From positions 62,001 through 126,000 of the forward strand of contig NZ_VTLB01000003.1 of the NCBI RefSeq assembly GCF_020514235.1: a DNA stretch of 64,000 nucleotides. Reading direction: 5' to 3'. Below are positions 34,109 through 43,923 of the stretch, one piece after another. The notes below the pieces were generated by a model. That model was not told the DNA's origin and made no database searches. It saw nothing but the letters and a program-made list of their open reading frames with translations. The DNA comes from Synechococcus sp. MU1617 (GTDB taxonomy: Bacteria; Cyanobacteriota; Cyanobacteriia; PCC-6307; Cyanobiaceae). Made by a program: the position numbers and the translations under genes. How positions within the stretch are numbered: the stretch's first letter is position 1; each line of letters begins with the position of its first letter.

Positions 34109-35339
34109 TGTTGTGACCGCCGAAGCCGAAGGCGTTCTTGAGCATCAACCGTTCGGAGCCTGAGGTCGATAGTGCGACGGGTCCCTGGTTGGTCACGGCG
34201 AGCTCCACCTCGGGGTCGAGGGGGTCGGAATTGATGCTGTGGGGCAGCGCTCCATGCCGCAAGGCCTGCACCCCAAGAATCGCCTCTACAGCTCCAGCGG
34301 CTCCCAGTAGATGGCCGAGCTGGCCCTTGGGGGCGAAGACGGGGATGTGATCGGCGGCAGCACCCAAACTGCGGCGCAATGCCCTTGCTTCGGCAAGGTC
34401 GCCCAGGCTGGTGCCGGTGGCGTGAGCCTGAACGGCGCAGAGATCACCAGGTTCCACCCCGGCCCGTCGCAGGGCATCCTCGATGGCCAGGCTGGCCTGG
34501 GTGCCCTGGGGTTCCGGGGCAACGATGTGATGTCCGTCGCTGCTGCTGCCGCAGGAGAGTTGCCAGCCCAGGGCGGCACCGCTGGGGGTGTCTTCCTCCC
34601 GCATCATCGCCAGAACTCCGGCTCCCTCCGAGAGCACGAACCCGTCCCGGTCTTTGCCGTACGGCCGGGAAGCCTGCTCAGGGGCATCGTTGCGGCAGGA
34701 GAGGGCTCGCATGGCAGAGAAGCCCACGAGGCCCAACCGGTTCACCGGCGCTTCGGTTCCGCCGGCCAAGACAAGATCGACACGCCCATCATTGAGCAGC
34801 ATTTGGGCCAGCATCATGGCTTCGGCTCCTGATGCGCAGGCCGAGACAGGGGTGTGTGCACCCCCATGCAGTCCCAGATCGATGGCAACTTGGCCAGCGG
34901 CCGCGTCGGGGATCAGCATCGGCACGGTAAGGGGGTTGACCCGCGTTGGTCCTCCGGCGGTCAGCTGGTTGTGCTGTTCATGCATCGTGTGGAGTCCGCC
35001 GATGCCGGTGCCGAGTACCACGGCCACCCGGGCTGGATTAATGCCGCCCGTGACCGCGGAGGCCATGGCCCAGGCTTCCCGGGCGGCCAGTACCCCGAGT
35101 TGAGCGCACCGATCGGAGCGCCGCAGCAGTAGAGGTTCTAGGGATGAGATGGCGGCATCGGGAACACAACCCGCAATGCGCACCGATAGATCTTCGCTCC
35201 AGGCTGACCTGAGGGCGCTGATGCCGGAACGGCCCGATAGCACCCCTTCCCAGGTGGAGGAGGCGTTAGAGCCAAGAGGGGATATGGAGCCCCATCCCAC
35301 GATTGAAACCCGCTGGGCGCAACGTTGCCGAACAGCCAC
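34059..35339 (-). CDS. beta-ketoacyl-ACP synthase (FabF-like)
   Basis: A 426-residue condensing enzyme that extends an acyl chain on acyl-carrier protein. The catalytic triad is present: Cys in VSACASGAEAM, His in QAHATGTS and His in FGFGGHN. It differs from a typical housekeeping FabF in lying two bases after its own ACP gene and within a capsule locus, so it probably serves a dedicated chain. Its 3' end overlaps the convergent KpsS-PlsC gene by 50 bases. A polyketide- or KAS II-like role with unusual chain length is possible. Confidence 0.88.
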   Translation of the reverse strand: MAVRQRCAQRVSIVGWGSISPLGSNASSTWEGVLSGRSGISALRSAWSEDLSVRIAGCVPDAAISSLEPLLLRRSDRCAQLGVLAAREAWAMASAVTGGINPARVAVVLGTGIGGLHTMHEQHNQLTAGGPTRVNPLTVPMLIPDAAAGQVAIDLGLHGGAHTPVSACASGAEAMMLAQMLLNDGRVDLVLAGGTEAPVNRLGLVGFSAMRALSCRNDAPEQASRPYGKDRDGFVLSEGAGVLAMMREEDTPSGAALGWQLSCGSSSDGHHIVAPEPQGTQASLAIEDALRRAGVEPGDLCAVQAHATGTSLGDLAEARALRRSLGAAADHIPVFAPKGQLGHLLGAAGAVEAILGVQALRHGALPHSINSDPLDPEVELAVTNQGPVALSTSGSERLMLKNAFGFGGHNISLVLSASGSTAEQQR

Positions 35340-35341
35340 GG

Positions 35342-35626
35342 TTAAGCGGTTTTGGAACTGGGCAGATCGATGTCAAGTGATTCCAGATGGCTCTGGATGT
35401 CACCCACAGTCTTGAACTGCAGCAGCTGCTCCTCCTGGATGCGAATGCCAAAGCAGGTGTCGGCTTCGATCAGAATTTCGTAGAACCCGAGAGAATCGAT
35501 TCCGATGTCTTCCATCAGGCGGGCGTCGGGGGTGATCGTCGCAGGATCGGCGCCGGAAATGCGATGCAGGATTTCGACAAGGCGCTCCTCCAGCTGTTGC
35601 TTATTGGGAGTTCCCTCGGCCAACAC
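35342..35626 (-). CDS. acyl carrier protein
   Basis: A 94-residue acyl carrier protein with the phosphopantetheine site in MEDIGIDSLGFYEILIEA (Ser at about 50). The N-terminus is longer than in fatty-acid ACP and the C-terminus is charged (SHLESLDIDL). It is two bases upstream of the synthase gene and 42 downstream of the N-acyltransferase-like gene. It is unlikely to be the main AcpP because of this setting and its divergent sequence. Confidence 0.88.
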   Translation of the reverse strand: MLAEGTPNKQQLEERLVEILHRISGADPATITPDARLMEDIGIDSLGFYEILIEADTCFGIRIQEEQLLQFKTVGDIQSHLESLDIDLPSSKTA

Positions 35627-35668
35627 CTACATCCTTTTAATCCAGCTAAAGTACCAGTGATACCTCGT

Positions 35669-36610
35669 TTACTTCTCGCCTCGGTACCAGCTGAACTGCT
35701 GGTAGACGGGTTGGTGGTCAACGTCGATAAAGAAGGCGAGACGATCCTTCGGCAGCCGTGAGAGGTCAGCGGCCATCAGAATTTCTGTGATCTGATTGAA
35801 ATCCCGGGCCAAGGAGAGGTCGCAGACTTTGGCTTCCATCAGGTTGAAGTACTGGCGCAACAGCACAGGCAGACGGAAGTCGTCGCTGTGCTCCTGTCGA
35901 ATCGCCACTTCAAGGGCCTGAACATTGCCGATCGGGTGGGTGTTGTCGTCCGGCTGAATGTTGTTGATCGGGTGACGCGGGGACGGCAAGGCGGGGCTCG
36001 TTCTGCGGTACGGAGGCCGCATCAATGCACTGAGGAAGGCCCTGTTGACGGCATCGCTGTAGGCGAAGTGGTTGTAAGAGACCAATCCGTGCAAGATGCT
36101 GAATCCCGAGCGAGCCGCGATCAGGAGTCCTCCGCGGAACAGGGCCATCAAGGAGTGCGGTTGACGCTGAAAGCGTGGGGCCAGGGCGACCCGACCAATT
36201 TCCACGTGTGGGGTTTGCTCCGCCAGCATCGCTTTAATGCCGGGATAGACGTGCTCCAGGTAGGACTGCTGGCTGCCGGGGAGATCCTCAGCTGAAGTGA
36301 ACTGGGGAATGAATTGCAACCGTGCGGATCCGGCCAGTGCACCACTGCTGGGTTCCAGAAGAATCAGATGGTCGTAAGCCTCGTCGCGGCCGTCGAGGTC
36401 GCGGGTGTTGCCCGAGCCGGAGAGCTGTTGACGGTAGGTGGATTCCCGTAGGGTTCCAACCGCATCAGCCACCTCCTCAAATCTTGAGCCGGGGATCAGA
36501 TGCAGCTCAAGACCGTCGAGGCGGAACAACAGGCTGCCAGCTCTGTTGGCTTCACTCCATCCGTGAGGAAGCAGAACGTCATGCTGCGCTGTTGGTCCGG
36601 TCTGCGTCAT
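35669..36610 (-). CDS. OlsB-like (GNAT) N-acyltransferase
   Basis: A 313-residue protein resembling GNAT-fold N-acyltransferases such as OlsB, which move a 3-hydroxyacyl chain from ACP to an amino group (ornithine or glycine lipids). Visible features are TLRESTYRQQL, LAGSARLQFIPQF and HVEIGRVALAPRFQ, then LMALFRGGLLIAARSGF. It also has a separate C-terminal half that may be unrelated. It heads the ACP and synthase operon. The donor would be the neighbouring ACP; the amine acceptor is unknown. An autoinducer synthase is another, less likely, reading. Confidence 0.65.
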   Translation of the reverse strand: MTQTGPTAQHDVLLPHGWSEANRAGSLLFRLDGLELHLIPGSRFEEVADAVGTLRESTYRQQLSGSGNTRDLDGRDEAYDHLILLEPSSGALAGSARLQFIPQFTSAEDLPGSQQSYLEHVYPGIKAMLAEQTPHVEIGRVALAPRFQRQPHSLMALFRGGLLIAARSGFSILHGLVSYNHFAYSDAVNRAFLSALMRPPYRRTSPALPSPRHPINNIQPDDNTHPIGNVQALEVAIRQEHSDDFRLPVLLRQYFNLMEAKVCDLSLARDFNQITEILMAADLSRLPKDRLAFFIDVDHQPVYQQFSWYRGEK

Positions 36611-36679
36611 GGGCCATATGCCTAGACCGCATTATGCGGGAAGATTGGCGTCCATTTGGCTGCTGTCTCAGTTCCATCC

Positions 36680-37870
36680 ATGGTTGTGCCCTCAAGGACC
36701 GGTCTTTCCGCAGCTGTTGCTGCAGCGGTGGTGCTCTCGGCTCCTGTGTTGTCGGCCGGTGGTCTGAAAGCTGAAGAGCGGATCAACTGGCTGAAGACGC
36801 CTGCGGCGGCGGCATCCACCACGCCTCTGCAAGCGCCGCCGCCGTTGCCATCCCCGCCCAGCCTGCCGCCGCAGACCTACCGCTACCGCCTGGCGCCCGG
36901 GGACCGGCTCGTCACTTCGGTGTTCAAGATTGAGGGTTACGAGGCTCAGGTTCAGGTGCTGAGTGATGGCACCGTCAACCTGCCGCGGCTTGGCACGATC
37001 CAAGTGTGGGGCTTGACCCTTGACGAGGCCCGTCAGCGCATCACCGACGGCTACAGCCGCTTCCTGCGTCGGCCCCTCGTCTATGTCGACCTTGTTGAGC
37101 AGCGCCCGGTCCGGGTCACGGTGACGGGAGAGGTCCTTCGCCCCGGTGTTTTCACTCTGCCGGTCAACAGTCAAGGGTCAATTGGTAGCTCTGGCGATGC
37201 GACAGGCGTCGGCGCAGATGGTGGCGGTTGGCCGACCATGATTGATGTGATTCAGAAAGCTGGTGGAATTTCCGCAGCAGGGGATCTGGCCCGCCTGGAA
37301 CTGCTGAGGTCGTCCCCCACTCCTGGTGGGCTCACCCAGAGCTACGTCTTCGATTACCTCACCGTGCTTAAAGACGGAGGTTTTGCACCCAATCCGTTGA
37401 TCTATGACGGCGACAGCATCCGGGTGCACAAGGCAACATCGCCCGTCAATGTGGACCTGTTGACGACTGCAGCCTCCAACTTCGCTCCAACGGCCATCAA
37501 TGTTCAGGTTGTTGGAGAAGTCTTCTCCCCAGGAGTGGTTCAGATTGGATCCAATGATCCGTTGTCCCGCGCGATCCTGGCGTCTGGAGGCGTTACCCGC
37601 CGCGGCAGCGTGAAGCGGGTTGATTTGATCCGTATGGACCGCCAGGGACGCACCACGGTGAAGCAGCTGCGTTACGACCCCAATGCTGTGCTTAGCAGTG
37701 CCAACAACCCGCCGCTGCGCAACGGTGATGTGGTGGTTGTGGACCGCAACACCTTTACGAAGGTCACCGACACGATGAGCGATGCCATGTTGCCTCTCGA
37801 GCCGATCGTCGATGCGGCATCGGTTTACCGTTTGTTGGGTCTGCCGATGCCGTCGAATGGTGGTCGCTGA
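36680..37870 (+). CDS. polysaccharide export protein (Wza-type OPX)
   Basis: Outer-membrane polysaccharide export protein that would form the channel for glycan secretion. A signal peptide-like start (AAVAAAVVLSAPVLSAGG) is followed by a proline-rich stretch, the Poly_export domain YRLAPGDRLVTSVFKIEGYE (about 77-96), and SLBB repeats (VTVTGEVLRPGVFTLPV about 142; VQVVGEVFSPGVVQIG about 280). ATG 36680 gives the signal; TTG 36656 is an alternative. It is divergent from the N-acyltransferase with about 70 bases between. It ends one base before the convergent purB stop. Confidence 0.9.
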   Translation: MVVPSRTGLSAAVAAAVVLSAPVLSAGGLKAEERINWLKTPAAAASTTPLQAPPPLPSPPSLPPQTYRYRLAPGDRLVTSVFKIEGYEAQVQVLSDGTVNLPRLGTIQVWGLTLDEARQRITDGYSRFLRRPLVYVDLVEQRPVRVTVTGEVLRPGVFTLPVNSQGSIGSSGDATGVGADGGGWPTMIDVIQKAGGISAAGDLARLELLRSSPTPGGLTQSYVFDYLTVLKDGGFAPNPLIYDGDSIRVHKATSPVNVDLLTTAASNFAPTAINVQVVGEVFSPGVVQIGSNDPLSRAILASGGVTRRGSVKRVDLIRMDRQGRTTVKQLRYDPNAVLSSANNPPLRNGDVVVVDRNTFTKVTDTMSDAMLPLEPIVDAASVYRLLGLPMPSNGGR

Positions 37871-39166
37871 TTAAATTCCCAATCGGTCCCAGATCACGCC
37901 CAGGTTCTCTTGGTGCACCGCGGTGCTGAAGCAGTCGGCCAGCTCCGCTGCGGAGAGCCGGCTGGTGACATCACCATCGGCTTCGAGATTGGCGCGGAAG
38001 TCACCGCCGGCGGCGTTCCAGGCTGTGTGGGCATTGCGCTGCACGACCCGGTAGGCCTCTTCTCGGCTCATGCCGGTGCCCACAAGGGCGAGCAGCACCC
38101 GCTGGCTGAACACCACGCCGCCATACACATTCATGTTGCGGCGCATGTTCTCGGGGTAGATCCCAAGACCCTTCACGACGCTGGTCATCTCCCGCAGCAT
38201 GAAGTGCAGGGTCACCGAGCAATCGGGAAGCATCATTCGCTCAGTGGAGCTGTGGCTGATGTCGCGCTCATGCCAGAGGGCCACGTTCTCAAGAGCAGCA
38301 ATGGTGTAGCTGCGCAGCACCCGGGCCAGACCGCTGATCCGCTCGCTGCGGATCGGGTTGCGTTTGTGGGGCATGGCAGAGCTGCCCTTCTGGCCCTTGG
38401 CAAAGTTCTCCTCCACTTCCAATACATCGGTGCGTTGGAGATTGCGGATCTCCGTTGAGAAGCGCTCCAGGGAAGCGCCCACCAGGGCGAGGGTCTGCAC
38501 GTAGTCGGCATGGCGATCGCGGGAGATCACCTGGGTGCTGGCGGTGTCGGGGGTGAGCCCGAGGATCTCGCAGGCGATGGCCTCCACCTGGGGATCGGTG
38601 TTGGCATAGGTGCCCATGGCGCCGCTCACCTGGCCCACGGCCACATCCTGCTCAAGCCGTTCAAGGCGGATGCGGTTGCGCTCGGTTTCCGCCAGCCAGC
38701 CGGCCACCTTGAACCCGAAGGTGATCGGTTCGCCGTGGATGGCATGGGAGCGGCCGATCATTTCGGTGCCCTTGTGGGCTCGGGCCAGTTCGCGCAGAGC
38801 GTCTGCTAAGGCATCGAGTTCGTTGCGCAGCAGGGCCACCGAGCGTTTCAGCTGCAGGGCCACGCCCGTGTCCAGCACGTCGCTGCTGGTCATGCCCACA
38901 TGGATGTGGCGCCCGGCATCACCAACGTGCTCATTCACGTTGGTGAGGAAGGCGATCACGTCGTGGCGTACCTCGGCTTCAATTTCCAGGATGCGCTCCA
39001 CCTCGAAGCTGGCCTTCGCCTTGATGGTGTCGAGGGCCTCTTGGGGCACACGACCGAGCCGGCAGTTGGCTTCGGTGGCAGCGATTTCCACATCAAGCCA
39101 GCTCTGGAATTTCGCCTGCTCACTCCAGACGGCTCCCATCTCAGGAAGGGTGTAACGCTCAATCAC
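37871..39166 (-). CDS. purB: adenylosuccinate lyase
   Basis: Catalyses two steps of purine synthesis: fumarate release from SAICAR and from adenylosuccinate. The 431-residue protein starts MIERYTLPEMGAVWSEQAKF and has TSSDVLDTGVALQL, GRSHAIHGEPITFG and the fumarase/lyase signature GSSAMPHKRNPI (catalytic loop). It ends one base from the convergent wza-like gene and is downstream of glnB on the same strand, with a gap of about 210 bases. Confidence 0.97.
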   Translation of the reverse strand: MIERYTLPEMGAVWSEQAKFQSWLDVEIAATEANCRLGRVPQEALDTIKAKASFEVERILEIEAEVRHDVIAFLTNVNEHVGDAGRHIHVGMTSSDVLDTGVALQLKRSVALLRNELDALADALRELARAHKGTEMIGRSHAIHGEPITFGFKVAGWLAETERNRIRLERLEQDVAVGQVSGAMGTYANTDPQVEAIACEILGLTPDTASTQVISRDRHADYVQTLALVGASLERFSTEIRNLQRTDVLEVEENFAKGQKGSSAMPHKRNPIRSERISGLARVLRSYTIAALENVALWHERDISHSSTERMMLPDCSVTLHFMLREMTSVVKGLGIYPENMRRNMNVYGGVVFSQRVLLALVGTGMSREEAYRVVQRNAHTAWNAAGGDFRANLEADGDVTSRLSAAELADCFSTAVHQENLGVIWDRLGI

Positions 39167-39377
39167 CGGCGCGCTCGGTTGAACAACCCAACAAATCTAT
39201 GGGGCGGCCTCCGCGCGACTGAGTGAGCCTCCGTGCCGTCGTGCCATCTCCGGGTCGCCGCCATCCTTGGGCGATGACCCCAACGCTTTACCTGCACTGG
39301 ACGGCAACGCCCCACGACTTGGTCCGCTCAGGATTGGAAAACGCCGCGGCGGATAGGGCTGTTCTGGTGTTCCGAGC

Positions 39378-39737
<360 letters not shown>

Positions 39738-39767
39738 TTAAGGATGCCGCGGTTCTCAGAGCCGTGC

Positions 39768-39781
39768 GTGGCCGCTGTTAC
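39768..39781 (-). promoter_or_regulatory. possible NtcA-like site upstream of glnB
   Basis: Reads GTAACAGCGGCCAC on the minus strand, one base off the GTA-N8-TAC consensus. It is 52 bases before the glnB ATG. NtcA control of glnB is known in cyanobacteria, but no good -10 box is found at the expected distance, so confidence is low. Confidence 0.25.
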
Positions 39782-39841
39782 AGAACGCTGCCGAAGCTTG
39801 ACTTCCTAGGGTCGCTGATCAGAACCGGCCCCTTCAGCCCT

Positions 39842-40231
39842 TTGACCCAAACCCCCCTCTACGGCGAACGCGCCATCGCCGAAGCCGAGCTGATCTGCTT
39901 CGACAATCCTCGGCCCGGGCGCCCTTATGAGGTGTCGATCGAGCTGCCGGAATTCACTTGCAAATGCCCCTTCTCCGGCTATCCCGATTTCGCGGTGCTG
40001 CGCCTGATCTACCAACCCGGGCCACGGGTGGTGGAGCTGAAGGCGATCAAGCTTTATGTGAACAGCTACCGCGACCAGTCGATCTCCCATGAGGAGGTAA
40101 CCAATCGCATCCTCGATGATCTGGTGGCGGCCACCGACCCGGTGTGGATGCAGCTGGAAGCCGATTTCAACCCCCGCGGCAATGTGCACACCGTGGTGCG
40201 GGTGAGTCACGGCATCCGTCAGCCCTGCTGA
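39842..40231 (+). CDS. queF: NADPH-dependent 7-cyano-7-deazaguanine reductase
   Basis: Reduces preQ0 to preQ1 in queuosine synthesis. [13 protein letters not shown] holds the catalytic Cys, and [21 protein letters not shown] is the QueF motif. The frame is open from TTG 39698, inside glnB; TTG 39842 gives the normal opening [12 protein letters not shown] and is preferred, though no clear ribosome-binding site is seen. About 129 residues is standard for the short, unimodular QueF. It overlaps the convergent ccs1-like gene by 13 bases. Confidence 0.93.
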   Translation: MTQTPLYGERAIAEAELICFDNPRPGRPYEVSIELPEFTCKCPFSGYPDFAVLRLIYQPGPRVVELKAIKLYVNSYRDQSISHEEVTNRILDDLVAATDPVWMQLEADFNPRGNVHTVVRVSHGIRQPC

Positions 40232-41511
40232 TCGGCAACCCCCTGCTGCAACAGCTGAGGCAATTCAGTGGCGAAGGCCGCGAGGTTGCGGTTACAGAGG
40301 CCGCCCACACTGAGGGTTCCATCGGCGGCGATAGCCCACAGCTGCCGGGTGGCCACCAGGCTCAATCCACCGCCCACCAGCAGCACTGCGAAGCCCAAGT
40401 ACACCAGCGGTACCCCAGGATCCCGTTTGAGTAACAGTCCGCTGGCCGGCAGCACCGCATCCACCCGCATCGGCAAGCCTTTCACTTCTGATGGGGGTCC
40501 ACCCGGTCGCAGCCGGGCGAGCTGCTGGCCGTCCGCATCGAACACCGTGGCTGGACCCTGTTCGCTCTCCAGGCTCAGAAATACCGGTTCGGTGCCATCC
40601 GGGCGGGTTGGCAGCACCAGGCCCCAGATCTGATCACCCAGCTCTGGATAGGTCTGCAACGGCAGCTCCAGCACGGGGCTGCGCCCGATCTGCAGGCTGA
40701 TCGTTGCGAGCGACCAATCTGCCTGATAGATGGTGATGCCACGGTGCCGCAGCGGGTGATTGACGCTGATCTCGGCATCCAAGCTTTGGTTGGGTCCCTG
40801 CAGCTTCAGAGCTGAGCGGAACTGTTCCGTTCGGCCGGCCGAGTCCCGATCAATGGCGAAGCGGTCCAGGGTGATCGTCAGCTGACTGGTGCCATCGCGA
40901 TCCAGAAGATCGAGGCTGCGGCCGGGGGCCAGGAAGCGCTCAAGGCGGTTTCCCGCCAGGCCCCCCCAGGCCGCGCCAATCATCAGCAGCACCAGGCCGG
41001 TGTGAACGAGTAGGGGCCCCACCCTGCCGATGGCGCCGCGCCGGGCCGCCAGCCGTTGTGGCTTGCGTTGCACCTCCCATCCGCTGGCCCGCAGCGCCGT
41101 CTCAAGCTGCGTTAGCCCCTGGCTGGGGTCTGGGCAGGGCTGGCTTTCGGCGATGGCCAATTTGCTCAGCTGGCGTGTGGTGCGGTAGTCAATCCAGCGC
41201 CGGGCCGCCATTAGGGCTGGCCACTGACGGCGCCAACTGCAGAGGATCAGGGAGAGCCCCAGCCAGGCCAGCAGGGCCAGAAACCAGCCGCTGGAGTACA
41301 CATGATCGAGCTGCAATTGCAGCACCTGTTCGCCGTTAAGCAACCCCAGCCAGGGGGTGTCGGCATAGGCATCGATGTATTTGGAAGGCGGATCCCCCTG
41401 GGGGATGCCCGTGCCCACGGCACTTGCCAGGGCAATCATCAGCAGCAACACGATGGCCAGCCGTAGATCGCTGAGCCAGGCGGCCATGCGTTTTAGTGGC
41501 GCCATCCCCAT
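40219..41511 (-). CDS. ccs1: cytochrome c biogenesis protein Ccs1/ResB
   Basis: Part of the system II cytochrome c maturation complex, which brings heme and reduced apocytochrome together on the lumenal side of the thylakoid. The 430-residue protein has membrane segments at about 20-38, 75-95, and 160-180, a large lumenal domain ([17 protein letters not shown]), and a C-terminal segment ([18 protein letters not shown]). The ATG overlaps the ccdA stop (TGATG). A longer frame upstream overlaps ccdA and was rejected. Confidence 0.93.
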   Translation of the reverse strand: MGMAPLKRMAAWLSDLRLAIVLLLMIALASAVGTGIPQGDPPSKYIDAYADTPWLGLLNGEQVLQLQLDHVYSSGWFLALLAWLGLSLILCSWRRQWPALMAARRWIDYRTTRQLSKLAIAESQPCPDPSQGLTQLETALRASGWEVQRKPQRLAARRGAIGRVGPLLVHTGLVLLMIGAAWGGLAGNRLERFLAPGRSLDLLDRDGTSQLTITLDRFAIDRDSAGRTEQFRSALKLQGPNQSLDAEISVNHPLRHRGITIYQADWSLATISLQIGRSPVLELPLQTYPELGDQIWGLVLPTRPDGTEPVFLSLESEQGPATVFDADGQQLARLRPGGPPSEVKGLPMRVDAVLPASGLLLKRDPGVPLVYLGFAVLLVGGGLSLVATRQLWAIAADGTLSVGGLCNRNLAAFATELPQLLQQGVADQQG

Positions 41512-42224
41512 CAGCTCCAGCGGGCCAGCAGGGTCAGCAGGCCGCTGGTGAGCAGCACCACACCACTGGCTGGCGGCACCCAGCGGCTGATGCCCCGCAG
41601 GGCTAGCAGTTTGGGAATGGCTGCTGCAAAGGTGCCCGCCAGTAGCAGGGGCAGAACTTGGCCGATGCCGAAGCTGCTGAGCAGGGCCACTCCCGCTAGG
41701 GGGCGACCGCTCTGGGCAATCCAGCCCAGCAGCACCGCCAAGACGGGGGTGGTGCAGGGTGAGGCCGCCAGCCCGAAGGCCAGTCCTGCCGCAACCGGCG
41801 CCAGCGGGGCCGGTACCTTCTGACGCCACTGCTCTGGATCCGGACCACTTGGCAGTGGAATCCGCAGCACTCCCAGCAGGTTGAGCCCCATCGCGATAGC
41901 CAGGATCGCCACCAATGTGGGGATCAGTGACGGCACTTGGCCGTAGATCCGGCCCAGCAGTCCGCTGATGCTTCCCAGCACCACCAGGGCGCCGACGATG
42001 CCGCCGCAGAAGGCGAGGCTGCGCTGCCACGCTGGTTGGCCATCCTCGAATCCTGCCAGGTAGGCCAGTGTCACCGGTAGCAATGACAGGGAACACGGCC
42101 CCAGGCTGGTGAGGGCGCCGCCACCAAACACCAACGCCAGCGTCAGTGGACCTGGATCCGCCAGGGCGCGCTGCAGCAGCTGTTCGCTGCTCTGGGCCAA
42201 ATCGGAGAGCAGCAGCAGGTCCAC
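41511..42224 (-). CDS. ccdA: cytochrome c biogenesis thiol transporter CcdA
   Basis: Moves reducing equivalents across the membrane to keep apocytochrome cysteines reduced. The 237-residue protein has six membrane segments, with the two conserved cysteines in [13 protein letters not shown] and [12 protein letters not shown]. It forms a coupled pair with ccs1, as in many cyanobacteria. Confidence 0.93.
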   Translation of the reverse strand: MDLLLLSDLAQSSEQLLQRALADPGPLTLALVFGGGALTSLGPCSLSLLPVTLAYLAGFEDGQPAWQRSLAFCGGIVGALVVLGSISGLLGRIYGQVPSLIPTLVAILAIAMGLNLLGVLRIPLPSGPDPEQWRQKVPAPLAPVAAGLAFGLAASPCTTPVLAVLLGWIAQSGRPLAGVALLSSFGIGQVLPLLLAGTFAAAIPKLLALRGISRWVPPASGVVLLTSGLLTLLARWS

Positions 42225-42278
42225 AGGTGCCCTTGAGTACGCAAAGCCTATCCAGGCAAGCCGATCGTCAGACCAGGT

Positions 42279-43517
42279 TCAGCGTTGGCGCACGGACCGT
42301 TGTCGCTTGTTGGATCGCCCCCCGATCAAGCCTGTGGATTCCAGCGAACAGCGGATCAGCAGCCCCAGGATCACCAGGCTCGACATCAGCGAGTTGCCGC
42401 CGTAGCTGATCAAGGGCAGCGGCAGACCGGTGGTGGGCATCGCCCCAGAAGCCACCGCAATGTTCAGGATCGACTGGCCCACCAGGATCGTGGTGCAGCC
42501 GATGGCCACGAGCCGTGCCTGGTTGCTGCGGCAGCGCAGGGCCACCCGCAGCCCCACCCAGGCCACCAGCATCAGGAACAGCAGCAGCAGCACCGAGCCC
42601 ACAAATCCAAATTCCTCGGCGAACACCGCATAGATGAAGTCGGTGCTCTGGATCGGCAGGTATTGGAGTTTCTGGGTGGAGAGGCCATAGCCCTGCCCCA
42701 TCAAACCGCCCGATCCGATCGCCAGCAGGCTCTGCACGAGCTGATAGCCATCTCCCATCGGGTCGTTCCAGGGATCTAGAAACGACACCACCCGGATCCG
42801 CTGGTATTCATTGATCAGGATGCTGGCGGTGCCCAGCAGTGATCCCGCCATGGCGGTGCCCAGAAGGCTGCGCCAGCGCAGGCCGGCGGCCAGGGCCACC
42901 ATCCAGAGGGTGAGTCCCATTAGGGCTGCAGTGGAGAGGTTGGGCTGCTTGAGGATCAGCAGCAGCAGCCCGCCGAAGCTGCCAAGCCATAGCAGCTTCT
43001 GGTCGAGGCTCATTCGGTTCCATGGGGCGAACAGGTTGGCGGCCTGCAGCACCACAAAGGGTTTCACCAGCTCCGAGGGCTGCATCTGCAGTGGCCCCAG
43101 CACCAGCCAGCGGCTGGCGCCGTTCACTGTGGTGCCCATCACCAAGGTGGCGGCGATCAGAAGGCAGCCCATCCACAGCCCCGGGCCTGACCAGCGCAGC
43201 CAGCGCCGCAAGCTTGTGGAGATTGTGATGGCCAGCAGACTCCAGCTGGCCATCAGCCAGATCGCCTGCCGTTTGAGGTAAAAGCCGCCGTCGCCCATTT
43301 CCCGTAGGGCTACCCACCAACTCGCTGACGCCAGCACCACCAGCCCTGCCACACTCCAGAACCCGGCAAGCCCCATGAGCAGGCGAGCTTCTGCTGGCCA
43401 GAGCTGCCACGGTAAGGGGAGAAGCCGCTGGACCAGAGCCGGCTTCTGAGTCTCTGGTCTACCCCGTCGTCTCGAAGTTCTTTGTAGGGCTGTCGCTTGA
43501 CCCAAACGTTTGCTCAA
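42279..43517 (-). CDS. ftsW: cell division protein FtsW (peptidoglycan glycosyltransferase)
   Basis: SEDS-family membrane polymerase for septal peptidoglycan. The 412-residue protein has about ten membrane segments, with the family motifs GASRWLVLGPLQMQPSELVK and DFIYAVFAEEFGFVGS, and ISYGGNSLMSSLVILGLLIR near the C-terminus. The N-terminal 30 residues are basic and cytoplasmic. The ATG at 43517 gives the full length; RodA is an alternative but the ISYGG-S-L arrangement fits FtsW. Confidence 0.9.
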   Translation of the reverse strand: MSKRLGQATALQRTSRRRGRPETQKPALVQRLLPLPWQLWPAEARLLMGLAGFWSVAGLVVLASASWWVALREMGDGGFYLKRQAIWLMASWSLLAITISTSLRRWLRWSGPGLWMGCLLIAATLVMGTTVNGASRWLVLGPLQMQPSELVKPFVVLQAANLFAPWNRMSLDQKLLWLGSFGGLLLLILKQPNLSTAALMGLTLWMVALAAGLRWRSLLGTAMAGSLLGTASILINEYQRIRVVSFLDPWNDPMGDGYQLVQSLLAIGSGGLMGQGYGLSTQKLQYLPIQSTDFIYAVFAEEFGFVGSVLLLLFLMLVAWVGLRVALRCRSNQARLVAIGCTTILVGQSILNIAVASGAMPTTGLPLPLISYGGNSLMSSLVILGLLIRCSLESTGLIGGRSNKRQRSVRQR

Positions 43518-43626
43518 ACAGCGTCAATGCTCCATTGAGCCGTGAAATAGTTGCCTTGCCAAGACACTGATTAAACAGAATTGTTGTCTGGGAGTCTTTG
43601 CAGGACTTGGTGAGCAGGAGCTTCGC

Positions 43627-43827
43627 TCAAGCAATGTTCAACCGTTCATGCTCAACTTCCCACTGCACATGGGATCCCCAGGATTGCTGGCGAACCCAGC
43701 AACGTCCTCCGCGGCAGTGAAGCACCTGGAAGGGCGGTAGGTCGGAGGGCTGGTTATCAAGCCGCACAAAGCTGCCCGGCCGCAGCAACGGCACCACCTT
43801 GGCGGGTTGGGGTCGGTGGCTGGACAC
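43627..43827 (-). CDS. small conserved protein of marine cyanobacteria (probable)
   Basis: A 66-residue ORF reading RPGSFVRLDNQPSDLPPFQV and HCRGGRCWVRQQSWGSHVQW, ending WEVEHERLNIA. The spacing looks like small beta-rich proteins seen upstream of tlyA in picocyanobacteria. GTG 43825-43827 has GAGG shortly upstream; GTG 43795-43797 is an alternative start. Divergent from tlyA. Function is unknown. Confidence 0.6.
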   Translation of the reverse strand: MSSHRPQPAKVVPLLRPGSFVRLDNQPSDLPPFQVLHCRGGRCWVRQQSWGSHVQWEVEHERLNIA

Positions 43828-43923
43828 GTCCCTCGACGCGAATTGGCAAAATCCTCTAGGCAGAACACGCTGCAGCCGCTGGATCGCCGGTTTTCTTCGG
43901 GATCGGTCTGCTTTTATGTCGCA

